Below, in pieces: positions 14,441-25,674 of a DNA stretch of 64,000 nt (position 1 is its first letter; each line of letters begins with the position of its first letter). This DNA is from Amycolatopsis nigrescens CSC17Ta-90 (GTDB lineage Bacteria; Actinomycetota; Actinomycetes; Mycobacteriales; Pseudonocardiaceae): assembly GCF_000384315.1 (NCBI RefSeq), contig NZ_ARVW01000001.1, positions 4,836,157-4,900,156 of the forward strand, read 5' to 3'. A program made the position numbers and the translations under genes. Below the pieces are notes generated by a model. The model was given only the letters and a program-made list of their open reading frames with translations, searched no databases and was not told the DNA's origin.

Positions 14441-15844
14441 GTGACTGCGCAGCGTTCGCCCCGAAAGGCCTCCGGCCACTCTTCGAGCAGTGCCATTGGC
14501 GCTGAGAATGGAACAGCGAAAGCCTCCGTTTCACCCGAATCGCAGCGGTACACCTATGTGCTCGACACGTCCGTGCTGCTGTCCGACCCGTGGGCGGTGA
14601 CCAGGTTCGCCGAACACGCCGTCGTACTGCCGCTGGTCGTGATCAGTGAACTGGAGGGTAAGCGGCACCACCCCGAGCTCGGCTGGTTCGCGCGTGAGGC
14701 GCTCCGCATGCTCGATGACCTGCGGCGTCAGTACGGCAGGCTGGACGCGCCGGTGCCGATCGGTGAGCAGGGCGGGACCCTGCAGGTGGAGCTGAACCAC
14801 ACCGATCCCACCGTGCTGCCGCCCGGCTTCCGGACCGACTCCAACGACCACCGGATCCTGGCCTGCGCGCTGAACCTGGCGGTGGAGCTGAAGGCTGTCA
14901 CGCTGGTCACCAAGGACATCCCGCTGCGGGTCAAGGCGGGCGCGGTCGGCCTGGACGCGGACGAGTACCGCGCGCAGGACGTGACCCCGTCCGGCTGGAC
15001 CGGAATGGCCGACCTGGACGTGCCGCAGGAGGCGGTGGACGCGCTGTTCCACGACGGGTCGTTCGACCCGGGGGACTACGGGCTGGACGATGTGAGCGAA
15101 TCGCCGTGTCACACCGGGCTGCGGCTGCTGGCCGGCAGCTCCAGCGCGCTCGGCCGGGTCACCGCGGACAAGCGGGTGCGGCTGGTGCGCGGCGACCGGG
15201 AGGCGTTCGGGCTGCACGGACGCTCCGCCGAGCAGCGGGTCGCGCTCGACCTGCTGCTGGACCCGGACGTCGGCATCGTGTCGCTGGGCGGCAGGGCCGG
15301 TACCGGTAAGTCCGCGCTGGCGCTGTGCGCCGGGCTCGAGTCGGTGATGGAGCGCCGCGAGCACCGCAAGGTCGTGGTGTTCCGGCCGGTGTACGCGGTC
15401 GGCGGGCAGGAGCTCGGCTACCTCCCCGGCTCCGAGAGCGAGAAGATGCAGCCGTGGGCGCAGGCGGTGTTCGACACCCTCGGCGCGCTGGTCAGCCAGG
15501 CCGTGCTGGACGAGGTGTTCGACCGCGGCATGCTCGAGGTGCTGCCGCTGACGCACATCCGCGGCCGGTCCCTGCACGACGCGTTCGTGATCGTGGACGA
15601 GGCGCAGTCGCTGGAACGCAACGTGCTGCTCACCGTGCTCTCCCGGCTCGGCACGGCGTCCAGGGTGGTGCTCACGCACGACGTCGCACAGCGCGACAAC
15701 CTGCGCGTCGGGCGGCATGACGGCGTGTCCGCGGTGATCGAGAAGCTGAAGGGGCATCCGCTGTTCGCGCACGTCACGCTGACCAGGTCGGAGCGGTCGC
15801 CGATCGCCGCACTGGTCACCGAGATGCTCGAGGACCACGGCTGA
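14441..15844 (+). CDS. phoH2: PhoH2: PIN nuclease fused to PhoH RNA helicase
   Basis: 467 residues. The N-terminal PIN domain starts [13 protein letters not shown] (about 35) and carries acidic residues in VISELEGKR and [12 protein letters not shown]. The C-terminal PhoH ATPase has Walker [14 protein letters not shown], the [16 protein letters not shown] block and Walker [11 protein letters not shown]. Mycobacterial PhoH2 (Rv1095) unwinds and cleaves RNA. GTG 14441, preceded by GAGGGAG, starts translation a few residues before a disordered Ser-rich leader. The long structured leader suggests control at RNA level. Confidence 0.93.
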   Translation: MTAQRSPRKASGHSSSSAIGAENGTAKASVSPESQRYTYVLDTSVLLSDPWAVTRFAEHAVVLPLVVISELEGKRHHPELGWFAREALRMLDDLRRQYGRLDAPVPIGEQGGTLQVELNHTDPTVLPPGFRTDSNDHRILACALNLAVELKAVTLVTKDIPLRVKAGAVGLDADEYRAQDVTPSGWTGMADLDVPQEAVDALFHDGSFDPGDYGLDDVSESPCHTGLRLLAGSSSALGRVTADKRVRLVRGDREAFGLHGRSAEQRVALDLLLDPDVGIVSLGGRAGTGKSALALCAGLESVMERREHRKVVVFRPVYAVGGQELGYLPGSESEKMQPWAQAVFDTLGALVSQAVLDEVFDRGMLEVLPLTHIRGRSLHDAFVIVDEAQSLERNVLLTVLSRLGTASRVVLTHDVAQRDNLRVGRHDGVSAVIEKLKGHPLFAHVTLTRSERSPIAALVTEMLEDHG

Positions 15845-15850
15845 CCCGAC

Positions 15851-15923
15851 GTCGTGAGTGGAAAGTGTTGTCTGTGTCCTTGCGGGACACCCGCACCCGG
15901 GACGAACACTTTCCACTCACGAC
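15851..15923. repeat. Intergenic palindrome, family A copy 1
   Basis: GTCGTGAGTGGAAAGTGTT (15851-15869) pairs perfectly with 15905-15923 (19 bp). The 35-nt loop contains an inner GTGTCC/GGACAC stem. It separates phoH2 from the convergent guaB1 gene, so it can act as a two-way terminator. Related palindromes with the same CGTGAGTG ends occur at 20676, 31675 and 60105. Confidence 0.85.
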
Positions 15924-15926
15924 CGG

Positions 15927-17725
<1,799 letters not shown>

Positions 17726-18859
17726 GTGGTCTGGCAAGGAAGAGACGTTATCAGCGTGCCAGCGACACTGGTGCGCGGTGGTACCAGCAAGTGCTGGTTG
17801 TTCAATGTGGCAGATATACACGGTCGCGCTGCCTCGGTGGACGAGGTGCTCGTCACCGCTTTCGGTTCGCAGGATCGAAGTCAGATCGACGGTATCGGCG
17901 GCGCGACCTCGACCACTTCCAAAGCGGCGATCGTGGCGCATTCCTACGAGCCCGGAGTTGATATCGACTACACCTTCGCCCAGGTCGGCGTCGGTGCCGA
18001 GCGGGTCGAGTGGGGCAGTAATTGCGGGAATTGCGCCACGGCGGTCGGGCTGTACGCGCTGCAGTCCGGGCTGGTCCGGCCGCGCGGCGAGCGGACCAGG
18101 GTGCGCATGCGCAACACCAACACCGGCTCCAGGGTGGACGCGGTGGTGAGCACGCCGGGTGGCCGGTTCACCGCAACCGGTGACGCGCTGGTGCCCGGGG
18201 TGGCCTCCCCCGGTGTGGCCGTCGGCCTGGAGTTCCTCGACCCGGCGGGAGCCGAGCTGCTGCCCACCGGCTCGCCGGTCGACGAGCTGTGGTTCGACGG
18301 CCGCGCGGTGCCGGCCACCCTGATCGACGCGGGTGCGCCGGCCGCGCTGTTCGACGCCACCGCGCTCGGCCTGACCGGCTCGGAGGAGCTGCCCGAGTTC
18401 GGGGCGCGGCTGCCGGAACTGCTCGGTCTGCGCCGGGACGCCGCGATCCGGATGGGCGTGTCCGCCCCGGACGAGCCGGTCAGTCACGCAGTGCCGAAGT
18501 TCGGCGTGGTGGGCGCGCCGCGCGACTACACCGCCTCCTGCGGCACGCGGGTCCGCGCCGGGGACTACGACGTCGCGGTGCGGATGGCTTCCATGCACGC
18601 GCCGCACCCGGCGATCGGGCTGACCTCGATGGTCGCGGTGGCCGCCGCCGCGACCGTGCTGGGCAGCACCGTGCGCGCGCACACCGAAGCTGCCGACGGC
18701 ACCATCCGGCTGGGCACCCCGGCCGGGGTGGTCTCGGCACGCCTGGTGCCCGACGGCGACCGGCTCGCCGGGGTTCGGCTGCACCGGTCCGCCAGGGTGA
18801 TCGCCAGCGCGAGCATCTTCGTGCCGCGGCCGGACCGGGAGCCGGTGGCCGCCAGGTGA
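17726..18859 (+). CDS. PrpF family isomerase/tautomerase
   Basis: 377 residues from GTG 17726, which has GGTGGA at good spacing; GTG 17756 is an alternative, closer to the conserved start. Family marks: PATLVRGGTSKCW at the N-terminus, IDGIGGATSTTSKAAIV, the catalytic-site SNCGNCATAVGLYAL, and near the C-terminus MASMHAPHPAIGLTS. PrpF proteins isomerise 2-methylaconitate (methylcitrate cycle) and the relative GalD tautomerises 4-oxalomesaconate. The residue after GGTSK is Cys instead of the usual Gly. No methylcitrate genes are nearby, and the coupled gene is an exporter, so the substrate is open. Confidence 0.82.
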   Translation: MVWQGRDVISVPATLVRGGTSKCWLFNVADIHGRAASVDEVLVTAFGSQDRSQIDGIGGATSTTSKAAIVAHSYEPGVDIDYTFAQVGVGAERVEWGSNCGNCATAVGLYALQSGLVRPRGERTRVRMRNTNTGSRVDAVVSTPGGRFTATGDALVPGVASPGVAVGLEFLDPAGAELLPTGSPVDELWFDGRAVPATLIDAGAPAALFDATALGLTGSEELPEFGARLPELLGLRRDAAIRMGVSAPDEPVSHAVPKFGVVGAPRDYTASCGTRVRAGDYDVAVRMASMHAPHPAIGLTSMVAVAAAATVLGSTVRAHTEAADGTIRLGTPAGVVSARLVPDGDRLAGVRLHRSARVIASASIFVPRPDREPVAAR

Positions 18860-20235
18860 CCACCCTGTCGGCAAGGCCACGGGCCGCGTTCGGCGCTCGG
18901 TTCGTCACCCCGCTGGTGATCGGCACCCTGCTCAACGCGGTGAACTCCTCGATGATCGCGGTCACCCTGGTGCCGATCGGGCGGGACCTCGACGCCGGTC
19001 CCGCGCGCACCGTCTGGCTGGTCACCGTGCTGTACCTGGCCACCGCGGTGGCGCAGCCGGTGATGGGCAGGCTGGTGGACACCTTCGGCGCGCGCCGGGT
19101 GCTCGTCGCCGGGCTGGTGTCGGTGGCCGCCGCCGGGCTGCTCGGCGCACTGGCACCGTCCTTCGAAGTGCTGCTCGGCTCGCGGGTGCTGCTCGGACTC
19201 GGCACCGCGACCGGCTTCCCGGCGGCGATGGCGCTGGTCAGGGCGCGGGCGAGCCGGCTGGACCTGCCGGTGCCCGGCGGGGTGCTGGCCACACTGGCCA
19301 CCTCGACCCAGGCGAGCATGGCGATCGGCCCGACCCTCGGCGGGCTGCTGGTCGGCCTCGGCGACTGGCGCTGGACCTTCGCGGTGAACGTGCCGGTCGC
19401 CGCGGCCGGGCTGGTGCTGGCGCTGTGCTGGTTGCCGCCGGACGAGCACACCCGGCGGCCGGGGAAGCCGATCGATCTGGCGGGTATCGCGCTGTTCGCG
19501 GTCACCCTGACCGCGCTGCTGGCCTTCCTGATGCGGCCGTCGAACTGGCCGTTCCTGCCGGCGGGCCTGGTCGTGGCCGGGGTGCTGATCTGGCACGAAC
19601 TGCGGGCCCGTGACCCTTTCCTCGACCTGCGCGCGCTGGCCGGAAACCGGCCGCTCGCCGCGACCTACCTCCGCCAGTGCCTTGCCTACCTGGTGATCTA
19701 CGCGTTCCTCTACGGCTATCCGCAGTGGCTGGCGCAGGGGTACGGGCTGCCGGAACCGGTGATCGGCCTGGTGCTGCTGCCGATGTCGGTTGCCACGGTC
19801 ACCCTGTCCGCGTTCGGCGCCCGGCTCGGCCTCGGCGTCTGGGCCCGGCTGCTGATCACCGGCTCGGTGCTGCTCGCCGGCTCGCTCGCGTTGCTGCCGC
19901 TCGGCGTCGGGACCGCGCTGTGGCTGGTGGTGGCGATCGGTTTCCTGTTCGGGGTCGGGCAGGGGATGAGCACGGTGGCGAACCAGACCGCGCTGTACGT
20001 GCAAGCCCCCGCGGACCGGATCGGCACCCTGTCCGGGCTGTTCCGCACGTCCCAGTACATCGGCGCGCTCGCGTCCACCAGCGTGATCGCCTTCGCGTTC
20101 GGCAGTCAGGCGAGCGACGCCGGGCTCAGCCTGCTGGCGCTGGTGCTCGCGGGCGCCGCGACCGTGCTGGTCTCGGTCACCGCCGCGGACCGGGGGCTGC
20201 GCGCGGTGGGACAATCGGGGCATGGCCGACCGTGA
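18856..20235 (+). CDS. MFS transporter (drug/solute antiporter type)
   Basis: 459 residues from GTG 18856, overlapping the prpF stop (GTGA). About 12-14 membrane helices; the loop 2-3 signature is GRLVDTFGARRVLVAG and motif C-like GPTLGGLLVGLGDWRWTFAVNVPVA marks the multidrug-efflux (DHA2-type) branch. Co-translation with the PrpF-like enzyme suggests it exports or imports that enzyme's substrate or product; this is inference. Confidence 0.88.
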   Translation: MTTLSARPRAAFGARFVTPLVIGTLLNAVNSSMIAVTLVPIGRDLDAGPARTVWLVTVLYLATAVAQPVMGRLVDTFGARRVLVAGLVSVAAAGLLGALAPSFEVLLGSRVLLGLGTATGFPAAMALVRARASRLDLPVPGGVLATLATSTQASMAIGPTLGGLLVGLGDWRWTFAVNVPVAAAGLVLALCWLPPDEHTRRPGKPIDLAGIALFAVTLTALLAFLMRPSNWPFLPAGLVVAGVLIWHELRARDPFLDLRALAGNRPLAATYLRQCLAYLVIYAFLYGYPQWLAQGYGLPEPVIGLVLLPMSVATVTLSAFGARLGLGVWARLLITGSVLLAGSLALLPLGVGTALWLVVAIGFLFGVGQGMSTVANQTALYVQAPADRIGTLSGLFRTSQYIGALASTSVIAFAFGSQASDAGLSLLALVLAGAATVLVSVTAADRGLRAVGQSGHGRP

Positions 20236-20686
20236 TCGTGACGAGGTAGGACGCGCCCGCAACGCCCGGCCGCGGGACGGTCTCGGCCGTCCGCTGCCCT
20301 ACGGGGCCGAGGGTGTGGAGCGGCAGCCGGAGGGTGTGCCGCGCGAGCCGGGGGAAGCGCTCACCGAGGCGCAGCGGCTACTGGACGACGGCAAGCCGTT
20401 CCACGCGCACGAGGTCCTCGAAGACGCATGGAAGGCCGCTGACCAGCCGGAACAGCAGCTGTGGCGCGGGCTGGCGCAGCTGGCCGTCGGACTGACGCAT
20501 GCGGCGCGCGGCAATCAGAGCGGCGCGGCCGCACTGCTCGAACGCGGGGCCGGGAACATCGAACCGTACCGGGAGCACCCGCCGTACGGAATCGACATCG
20601 CCGGCCTGCTGCACTGGGCGGCGTCGGGCGATACTTCGGTGCCCCGCCTGCGCCTAGCGTTTCCGCATGTCAACGGTCGTGAGTGA
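20222..20686 (+). CDS. DUF309 family protein
   Basis: 154 residues; overlaps the transporter end by 14 nt. The DUF309 core is clear: KPFHAHEVLEDAWKAA followed by LWRGLAQLAVGLTHAARGNQSGAAALLERG. Family members are small helical proteins of unknown function with conserved His and Glu residues. The first 45 residues are charged and probably disordered. The TGA stop lies inside the family A palindrome at 20676-20721, so the repeat supplies the C-terminus. Confidence 0.88.
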   Translation: MADRDRDEVGRARNARPRDGLGRPLPYGAEGVERQPEGVPREPGEALTEAQRLLDDGKPFHAHEVLEDAWKAADQPEQQLWRGLAQLAVGLTHAARGNQSGAAALLERGAGNIEPYREHPPYGIDIAGLLHWAASGDTSVPRLRLAFPHVNGRE

Positions 20687-20721
20687 AAAGTGTTGCCCTG
20701 GCAACGTTTTTCACTCACGAC
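20676..20721. repeat. Intergenic palindrome, family A copy 2
   Basis: GTCGTGAGTGAAAAGTGTTGC (bases 20676-20696, 21 positions with the last base counted) pairs with 20701-20721 around a CCTG loop, with two changes that are wobble or mismatch. It overlaps the end of DUF309 and reaches the stop of the convergent HxlR gene, a probable two-way terminator. Confidence 0.85.
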
Positions 20722-21092
20722 GTGGTCAGGGCGACGCCGGTGCGATACAGCTCGATCAGCAGCGGCCGCAGGCGCAGCCCGGTCTCGGTCAGGCGGTAGC
20801 GCGTGCGGGCGGGGAAACCGGGGAGCTTCTCGCGACTGAGCAGGCGGCGTTCGACCAGGGTGGCGAGGCGTTCGGACAGCACTTTCGCGGTCAGCTCCGG
20901 CAGCCGCCCGCGGAGCTCGCCGAACGAGCACGGCCCGCTCATCAGCTCGCGCAGCACCAGCGTGGTCCAGCGACCGGAGATCGCGGCCAGCGCGACCTCC
21001 ACCGGGCAGTCCGGTTCCGGGCGGCTGGTGCGGCCCCGCTCGTCGGGCACCAGCTCGGGGTCGAAACCGTGGGTTTCCGTTTGGTGACCCAT
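20715..21092 (-). CDS. HxlR family transcriptional regulator
   Basis: 125 residues from ATG 21092. The HxlR winged helix shows as CPVEVALAAISGRWTTLVLREL, FGELRGRLPELTAKVLSERLATLVERRLL and an RYRLTETG wing, with the single N-terminal Cys typical of redox- or electrophile-sensing members. It is divergent from a SnoaL-like gene with only 24 bp between the start codons, which is probably its target. The stop lies in the family A palindrome. Confidence 0.9.
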   Translation of the reverse strand: MGHQTETHGFDPELVPDERGRTSRPEPDCPVEVALAAISGRWTTLVLRELMSGPCSFGELRGRLPELTAKVLSERLATLVERRLLSREKLPGFPARTRYRLTETGLRLRPLLIELYRTGVALTTS

Positions 21093-21116
21093 TCCGGTCG
21101 CCGCTTTGCTGGTCTC

Positions 21117-21515
21117 ATGAACCTCGAACACCCGGCCAGTGTCCCCCTGACCACCGATCCCGGACAGCATCCCTTCGTTTTCGCGGAAGCCTTCAACACT
21201 GGTGACGCCGACGCCGTCGAGCAGGTCTACGAGCCGGACGGGGTGTTCGTCCGGCAGGACGGAGAGCAGGTGACCGGGGCGCTGCGGCGGGCGGCGAACC
21301 AGGAGCTGCTCTCGCTCGGCCTGCCGATCTCGGTACGGCCGCGGCAGGTGCATGTGGCGGGCGAGCTGGCGTTGCTGATCGTGGACTGGGTGATCGAAGG
21401 GCCGGGGCTGCTGGTCGAGGGCACTGCGACCGACGTCGCCCGCCGGGGCGCAGACGGGCGCTGGCGCTACGTGATCGACAACCCGTTCGGGGTCAGGGCT
21501 GCGGCCAGTCGCTAG
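21117..21515 (+). CDS. SnoaL/NTF2-like small protein
   Basis: 132 residues. DPGQHPFVFAEAFNTGDADAVEQVYEPDGVFV is the typical opening of SgcJ/EcaC-type NTF2 folds, followed by strands LALLIVDWVIEGPG and WRYVIDNPFG. Such proteins bind or transform small molecules; the ligand is unknown. Divergent from hxlR, and its 3' end overlaps the convergent metallo-hydrolase gene by 23 nt. Confidence 0.87.
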   Translation: MNLEHPASVPLTTDPGQHPFVFAEAFNTGDADAVEQVYEPDGVFVRQDGEQVTGALRRAANQELLSLGLPISVRPRQVHVAGELALLIVDWVIEGPGLLVEGTATDVARRGADGRWRYVIDNPFGVRAAASR

Positions 21516-22116
21516 CGCCGGCCTTTTCCGCGCCGATGCTGGTGCTGTCGCCGTGGCCGGTGCGCACCTCGGTCTCGTCCGGGAGCGCGAAAAGCTTGTC
21601 CTGAATGGACAGGAGGATGGTCGGATAGTCCGAAAAGGACCGTCCGGTGGCGCCGGGGCCGCCGTGGAAGAGGGTGTCGCCGGTGAACACCACGCCGAGG
21701 TCCGCGGCGTACAGGCAGACCGCGCCCGGCGCGTGGCCCGGGGTGTGCAGCACCTGAAGCTCGGTGCCGGCGATGCTCAGCGTCTGCCCGTCGGCGAGTT
21801 CGCCGTCCGGGGCGCGGTCCGGGTGGGTGAGATCCCAGACCACCCTGTCTTCCGGATGCAGCAGAATCCGCGCGCCAGTACGCCCGGCGAGTTCCGGGGC
21901 GGCGTTGACGTGGTCGTTGTGCGCGTGCGTGCAGACGATCGCGCGGACCTCGCGGTCGCCGATGACGTCGGCGATGGCGGCCGCATCGTGCGCTGCGTCG
22001 ATCACGATGACCTCGTTGTCGTCGCCGATCAGCCAGACGTTGTTGTCCACGTCCCACTGCCCGCCGTCGAGCTCGAAGACGCCGGAGGTCACCACGTTCT
22101 GCACGATCGCCGCCAT
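21493..22116 (-). CDS. Metallo-beta-lactamase fold hydrolase (glyoxalase II-like)
   Basis: 207 residues. The zinc motif is CTHAHNDHVNAAPEL (HxHxDH), followed by HTPGHAPGAVCLY, FTGDTLFHGGPG with the bridging Asp, and a C-terminal GHGDSTSIGAE. This matches small actinobacterial MBL hydrolases that often act on mycothiol thioesters beside S-(hydroxymethyl)mycothiol dehydrogenase. That dehydrogenase is absent here, so the substrate is uncertain. Confidence 0.9.
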   Translation of the reverse strand: MAAIVQNVVTSGVFELDGGQWDVDNNVWLIGDDNEVIVIDAAHDAAAIADVIGDREVRAIVCTHAHNDHVNAAPELAGRTGARILLHPEDRVVWDLTHPDRAPDGELADGQTLSIAGTELQVLHTPGHAPGAVCLYAADLGVVFTGDTLFHGGPGATGRSFSDYPTILLSIQDKLFALPDETEVRTGHGDSTSIGAEKAGASDWPQP

Positions 22117-22207
22117 GTCCCGACCCTAACTGGACTGTCCACTTCGACCTACCGCCGGTATGCTACTTGCGAGTATGGTTACGCGTGAGTAGGTGAGAGG
22201 TGGCCGA

Positions 22208-23443
22208 ATGCCCACAGGTACCGCGGTGGAACTGCTGGCCGAACCGCTGAAACTGCGCTGCGGCGCGATACTGCCGCACCGGCTGGCCAAGTCGGCGCTG
22301 AGCGAGCAACTCGGCGACCGCCGCAACGGCCCGACCCGCGAGCTCGCCGAGCTGTACCGGACCTGGGCCAGGGGCGGCGCCGGAATGTTGTGCACCGGCA
22401 ACGTGATGGTCGACCCCCGCGCGCTCGGCGAGCCGCGCAATGTCGCACTGCCGACCGTCCCGTCGGTCGCCGACTACCAGCCGTGGGCGCGTGCGGTCGA
22501 GGGCACCGCGGCCCAGCTCTGGGCGCAGCTCAACCACCCCGGCCGGCAGAGCCCGCGCTTCCTGTCCCGGCAGCCGGTGGCGCCTTCGGCCGTCCCGTTC
22601 GCCGACCGCGGCGTGCGCTCGGTGTTCGCCAAGCCCCGCGCGCTCACCGGGAGTGAGATCGAGGCGATCATCGACCGGTTCGCGCTCGCCGCCAGTACCT
22701 TCGTCGACGCCGGGTTCGCCGGTATCCAGCTGCACGGCGCGCACGGCTACCTGATCTCGCAGTTCCTGTCGCCGCTGACGAACGAGCGCACCGACGCCTG
22801 GGGCGGCGACGCGGTTCGCCGGCGCCGCTTCCTGCTCGAGCTGGTCCGGCGGATCCGCACCGAGATCGGCGACGGCATCCCGCTCTCGGTCAAGCTGAAC
22901 AGCGCCGACTTCCAGCGCGGCGGATTCGGCGAAGACGAGTCGCTCGAGGTCGTCCGCGAGCTGGGTGACGCCGGGATCGACCTGCTGGAGATCTCCGGCG
23001 GCACCTACGAGAAGGCCGCCATGATGGGCATGGCGCGGGAGAGCACGGTGCGTCGCGAGGCATATTTCCTCGACTACGCGGCCAAAGCGCGCAAGGTCAG
23101 CGATGTGGCGCTGATGGTCACCGGCGGGTTCAGCACCGCCGAGGGCATGGCCGAGGCGCTGCGGTCCGGAGCGCTGGACGTGATCGGCCTCGGCAGGCCG
23201 CTGACCGTGGACCCCGGGCTGCCGGCGCGGCTGCTGGCCGGTGCGGACATCCGGGCCGAGCGGCTGTGCCCGCGGACCGGCATCCGGCTGGCCGACAGCT
23301 GGCTGGAAATCCAGTGGCACACCCAGCAGATGCACCGGGTGGCCGCCGGAAAACCGGTCGAGCTGGGCCGTGGCGCGATCCGCTCGCTGGTGCACGCCGG
23401 CCTCAGCGACCCGTTCAACGCCTTCCGCCGCGTCCGCGGCTGA
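22208..23443 (+). CDS. NADH:flavin oxidoreductase, old yellow enzyme family
   Basis: 411 residues from ATG 22208 (GAGAGGTGG upstream). An FMN-binding TIM barrel: LAELYRTWARGGAGMLCTGNVMV, QLWAQLNHPGRQSP, GFAGIQLHGAHGYLISQFLSP, NERTDAWGG, MVTGGFSTAEGM and IGLGRPLTVDP. Members reduce activated C=C bonds in enoates and xenobiotics. It stands alone, 3 bp from the convergent ligB stop. Upstream, at 22160-22190, a TATGGT -10-like word and ACxxGxGAGTA repeats may be promoter parts. Confidence 0.92.
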   Translation: MPTGTAVELLAEPLKLRCGAILPHRLAKSALSEQLGDRRNGPTRELAELYRTWARGGAGMLCTGNVMVDPRALGEPRNVALPTVPSVADYQPWARAVEGTAAQLWAQLNHPGRQSPRFLSRQPVAPSAVPFADRGVRSVFAKPRALTGSEIEAIIDRFALAASTFVDAGFAGIQLHGAHGYLISQFLSPLTNERTDAWGGDAVRRRRFLLELVRRIRTEIGDGIPLSVKLNSADFQRGGFGEDESLEVVRELGDAGIDLLEISGGTYEKAAMMGMARESTVRREAYFLDYAAKARKVSDVALMVTGGFSTAEGMAEALRSGALDVIGLGRPLTVDPGLPARLLAGADIRAERLCPRTGIRLADSWLEIQWHTQQMHRVAAGKPVELGRGAIRSLVHAGLSDPFNAFRRVRG

Positions 23444-23445
23444 GA

Positions 23446-24957
23446 TCAGGAACGGATGGTCGCGCGGACCGCGTCGATGGTGTCCGCGTCGGCGGGATCC
23501 TTGTCCGGGCGGTACCGCACCACCCTGGCGAACCGCAGCGCGAGGCCGCCGGGATAGCGGGTGCTGGTCTGCGCGCCGTCGAGCTCGATCTCCACCACCA
23601 ACTCCGGGCGGACGTACACCGTCCAGTCGGTCCGCCTCGCCTCGATCTCCTGGAACTTCGCGGTCTGCCAGGTGAGCAGCTCGTCGGTGAGGCCCTTGAA
23701 CGTCTTGCCGACCATGATCGGCGGGCCGCCGTCCGGGTCGCGCGCGCCGAGGTGCAGGTTCGACAGGTAGCCGGTGCGCCTGCCGTGGCCCCACTCCGCG
23801 GCCAGCACCACCAGGTCCAGGGTGTGCACCGGCTTCACCTTCAGCCAGGCGCGGCCACGACGGCCCGCCGCGTACGGCGAGTCCAGCGCCTTGACCATCA
23901 CGCCCTCGTGGCCGGCGGCCAGCGCGTCTTCGAGCAGCTTCGCCGCACCAGAGACGCCGACCTGCCCGGGGATCACGTGCTCACCGGCCACCTTGCGCAG
24001 GGCGGCGTTGCGCTCGTGCAGCGGGGCGTCCAGCAGGTCCACCCCGTCCAGGTGCAGGCAGTCGAAGAAGTACGGCCGCAGCAGCAGAGCACGCACCTGC
24101 TCCTCACGTGTGCTGCCGAAGCGGCTCATCGTCTCCTGGAAGGGCCGCGGCCTGCCGTCGTCGGTCAGCGCCAGGGTTTCCCCGTCCAGCACAACGGATT
24201 CGCACGGCAGCGCGCGCACCAGCTCGACCAGCTCGGCCACGTGCCCGGTGATCTCCCGCAGCGTCCTGGTGTAGACGTGCACCTCGTCGCCGTCCCGGTG
24301 CACCTGCACCCTGGCACCGTCCATTTTGTACTCGACGATCGCGGAAGGGTTCTCCGCCAAGGCAATCTCCAGCGACTCGGCCGGGGAGGCGAGCATCGGC
24401 CGGATCGGCCTGCCCAGCCGCAGCCGCAGCTCGGCCAGTGCGAGCTCGCCGCCGGACATCGCGGCCAGCGCGGTCACCGGCAGCTGCCCGGAGAGCATGA
24501 ACGCCCGCCGGACCGCCTCGCCGGGCACCTCGGCCGCGGCGGCGACCGCGTCCAGCATCACCCCTTCCAGCGCTCCTTGCCGGAGCTCGCCGGTGAGCAG
24601 CCGGAACAGGAAGTCCTGCTCCCCGGCGGTGGCGCGGCCGAACAGGGCGCGCAGGGTGCCGGCCCGGCGCCCGGTCGAACCGCTGCCGGCGGCGTCCGCG
24701 ACCTCGCCGAGCGCGGTGTCCACTTCGGAGACCGTCAGCTCGGGCGCCGCGGCGGGGGCCGTCTCCAGCTCGCTCAGGGTGCGCCAGCCGGTGCCGATCC
24801 GGCCCTGGGTGGGCTGACCGGTGAGGAACGCGGCCACCGCGCCCAGCTCGTCCGGCGTGGCCGCGCGCAGCAGCTCCGCCAGCGTCGCGATCTTCACCTT
24901 GCGGGAGCGGGTCGCGGCCAGCGCGGCGGAGGCGGCGACCACATCGGCTAACAACAT
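23446..24957 (-). CDS. ligB: ATP-dependent DNA ligase LigB
   Basis: 503 residues. The start MLLADVVAASAALA at 24957 matches the N-terminus of mycobacterial LigB (Rv3062). An N-terminal DNA-binding domain (1-200) with LLTGELRQGALEGVMLDAVA precedes the nucleotidyltransferase domain with the lysine motif EYKMDGARVQVH, a VLDGE motif, a GVMVK motif and the WLKVKP lysines, then an OB fold. It seals nicks with ATP; LigB is non-essential next to the NAD-dependent LigA. Standing alone with its own promoter. Confidence 0.93.
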   Translation of the reverse strand: MLLADVVAASAALAATRSRKVKIATLAELLRAATPDELGAVAAFLTGQPTQGRIGTGWRTLSELETAPAAAPELTVSEVDTALGEVADAAGSGSTGRRAGTLRALFGRATAGEQDFLFRLLTGELRQGALEGVMLDAVAAAAEVPGEAVRRAFMLSGQLPVTALAAMSGGELALAELRLRLGRPIRPMLASPAESLEIALAENPSAIVEYKMDGARVQVHRDGDEVHVYTRTLREITGHVAELVELVRALPCESVVLDGETLALTDDGRPRPFQETMSRFGSTREEQVRALLLRPYFFDCLHLDGVDLLDAPLHERNAALRKVAGEHVIPGQVGVSGAAKLLEDALAAGHEGVMVKALDSPYAAGRRGRAWLKVKPVHTLDLVVLAAEWGHGRRTGYLSNLHLGARDPDGGPPIMVGKTFKGLTDELLTWQTAKFQEIEARRTDWTVYVRPELVVEIELDGAQTSTRYPGGLALRFARVVRYRPDKDPADADTIDAVRATIRS

Positions 24958-25015
24958 GTCGACATCATCCCCCTCGGCACCGACAAGTTCAGGTCGAGCG
25001 ATTCCGGCCACCCGG

Positions 25016-25031
25016 TAGACCGGTCGGTATA
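25016..25031. promoter_or_regulatory. Candidate TetR operator
   Basis: TAGACCGGTCGGTATA is an imperfect palindrome (12 of 16 positions symmetric) nine bases ahead of the tetR start. It has the ACCGxxCGGT core common to TetR-family operators, so autoregulation is likely. Confidence 0.6.
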
Positions 25032-25040
25032 CTTGCTGGG

Positions 25041-25616
25041 ATGAACCAGGACGCGGTACTGACCCCGGCGGCGGAGCGGGTGCTCGCCGTGGCCGGGAAG
25101 TTGTTCTACGAGAACGGAATCCACGCGGTCGGGGTGGAGACCATCGCCACCGAAGCCGGGGTCACCAAGAAGACCCTGTACGACCGGTTCGGCTCGAAGG
25201 ACGCCCTGATCGGCCATTACCTCCGGCGCCGGGACGAGCGCTGGCGGGCGCATGTCCGCGAGGCGGTGGAGGGACGGCCCAGGGTGGCCCCGGCGCGGCG
25301 GCCGCTGCTGGTCTTCGACGCGCTCGACGAATGGATGGCCAGGGAGAACACCCGTGGCTGCGGTTTCGTCAACGCGCACGCCGAGCTGACCGACGAGGCG
25401 CACCCCGGCCGTCTGGTGATCGCCGAGCAGAAGCGCTGGCTGCTGGACTACCTGCGTGAGCTGGCCGAACAGGCCGGCCTGGACAACCCCGGCAAGCTCG
25501 CCGACACCCTGCTCGTGCTGCTCGAAGGAGCCACCGTCACCGCTTCGCTCGGTGTCGTGCCCGGCGCCGTCCGCGCGGCGAGGGAGGTCGCCAAGTCCCT
25601 CCTCGACGTCTCGTGA
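25041..25616 (+). CDS. TetR/AcrR family transcriptional regulator
   Basis: 191 residues. The N-terminal helix-turn-helix is AAERVLAVAGKLFYENG, TIATEAGVTKKTLYDRFGSKDALI. The C-terminal ligand domain includes a CGFVNAHAEL segment with one cysteine. The neighbours (ligB, MocR) give no clear target. The stop is directly followed by a family B palindrome. Confidence 0.9.
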   Translation: MNQDAVLTPAAERVLAVAGKLFYENGIHAVGVETIATEAGVTKKTLYDRFGSKDALIGHYLRRRDERWRAHVREAVEGRPRVAPARRPLLVFDALDEWMARENTRGCGFVNAHAELTDEAHPGRLVIAEQKRWLLDYLRELAEQAGLDNPGKLADTLLVLLEGATVTASLGVVPGAVRAAREVAKSLLDVS

Positions 25617-25617
25617 A

Positions 25618-25674
25618 CGTCCCTTAAGGCCACCTTAGGGGCGTTGGACGCCCTCATGGTGGCCTTAAGGGACG
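25618..25674. repeat. Intergenic palindrome, family B copy 1
   Basis: CGTCCCTTAAGGCCACC (25618-25634) pairs perfectly with 25658-25674 (17 bp). The loop holds a second GGGCGT/ACGCCC stem. It lies between convergent tetR and MocR genes and contains the MocR stop codon. It shares the AAGGCCACC core with the palindrome at 29096-29150. Confidence 0.85.

Noticed and set aside
22150..22190. Palindromic operator upstream of the old yellow enzyme gene
   Set aside because: The two ACxxGxGAGTA words are direct rather than inverted and match only partly, so no operator is claimed.
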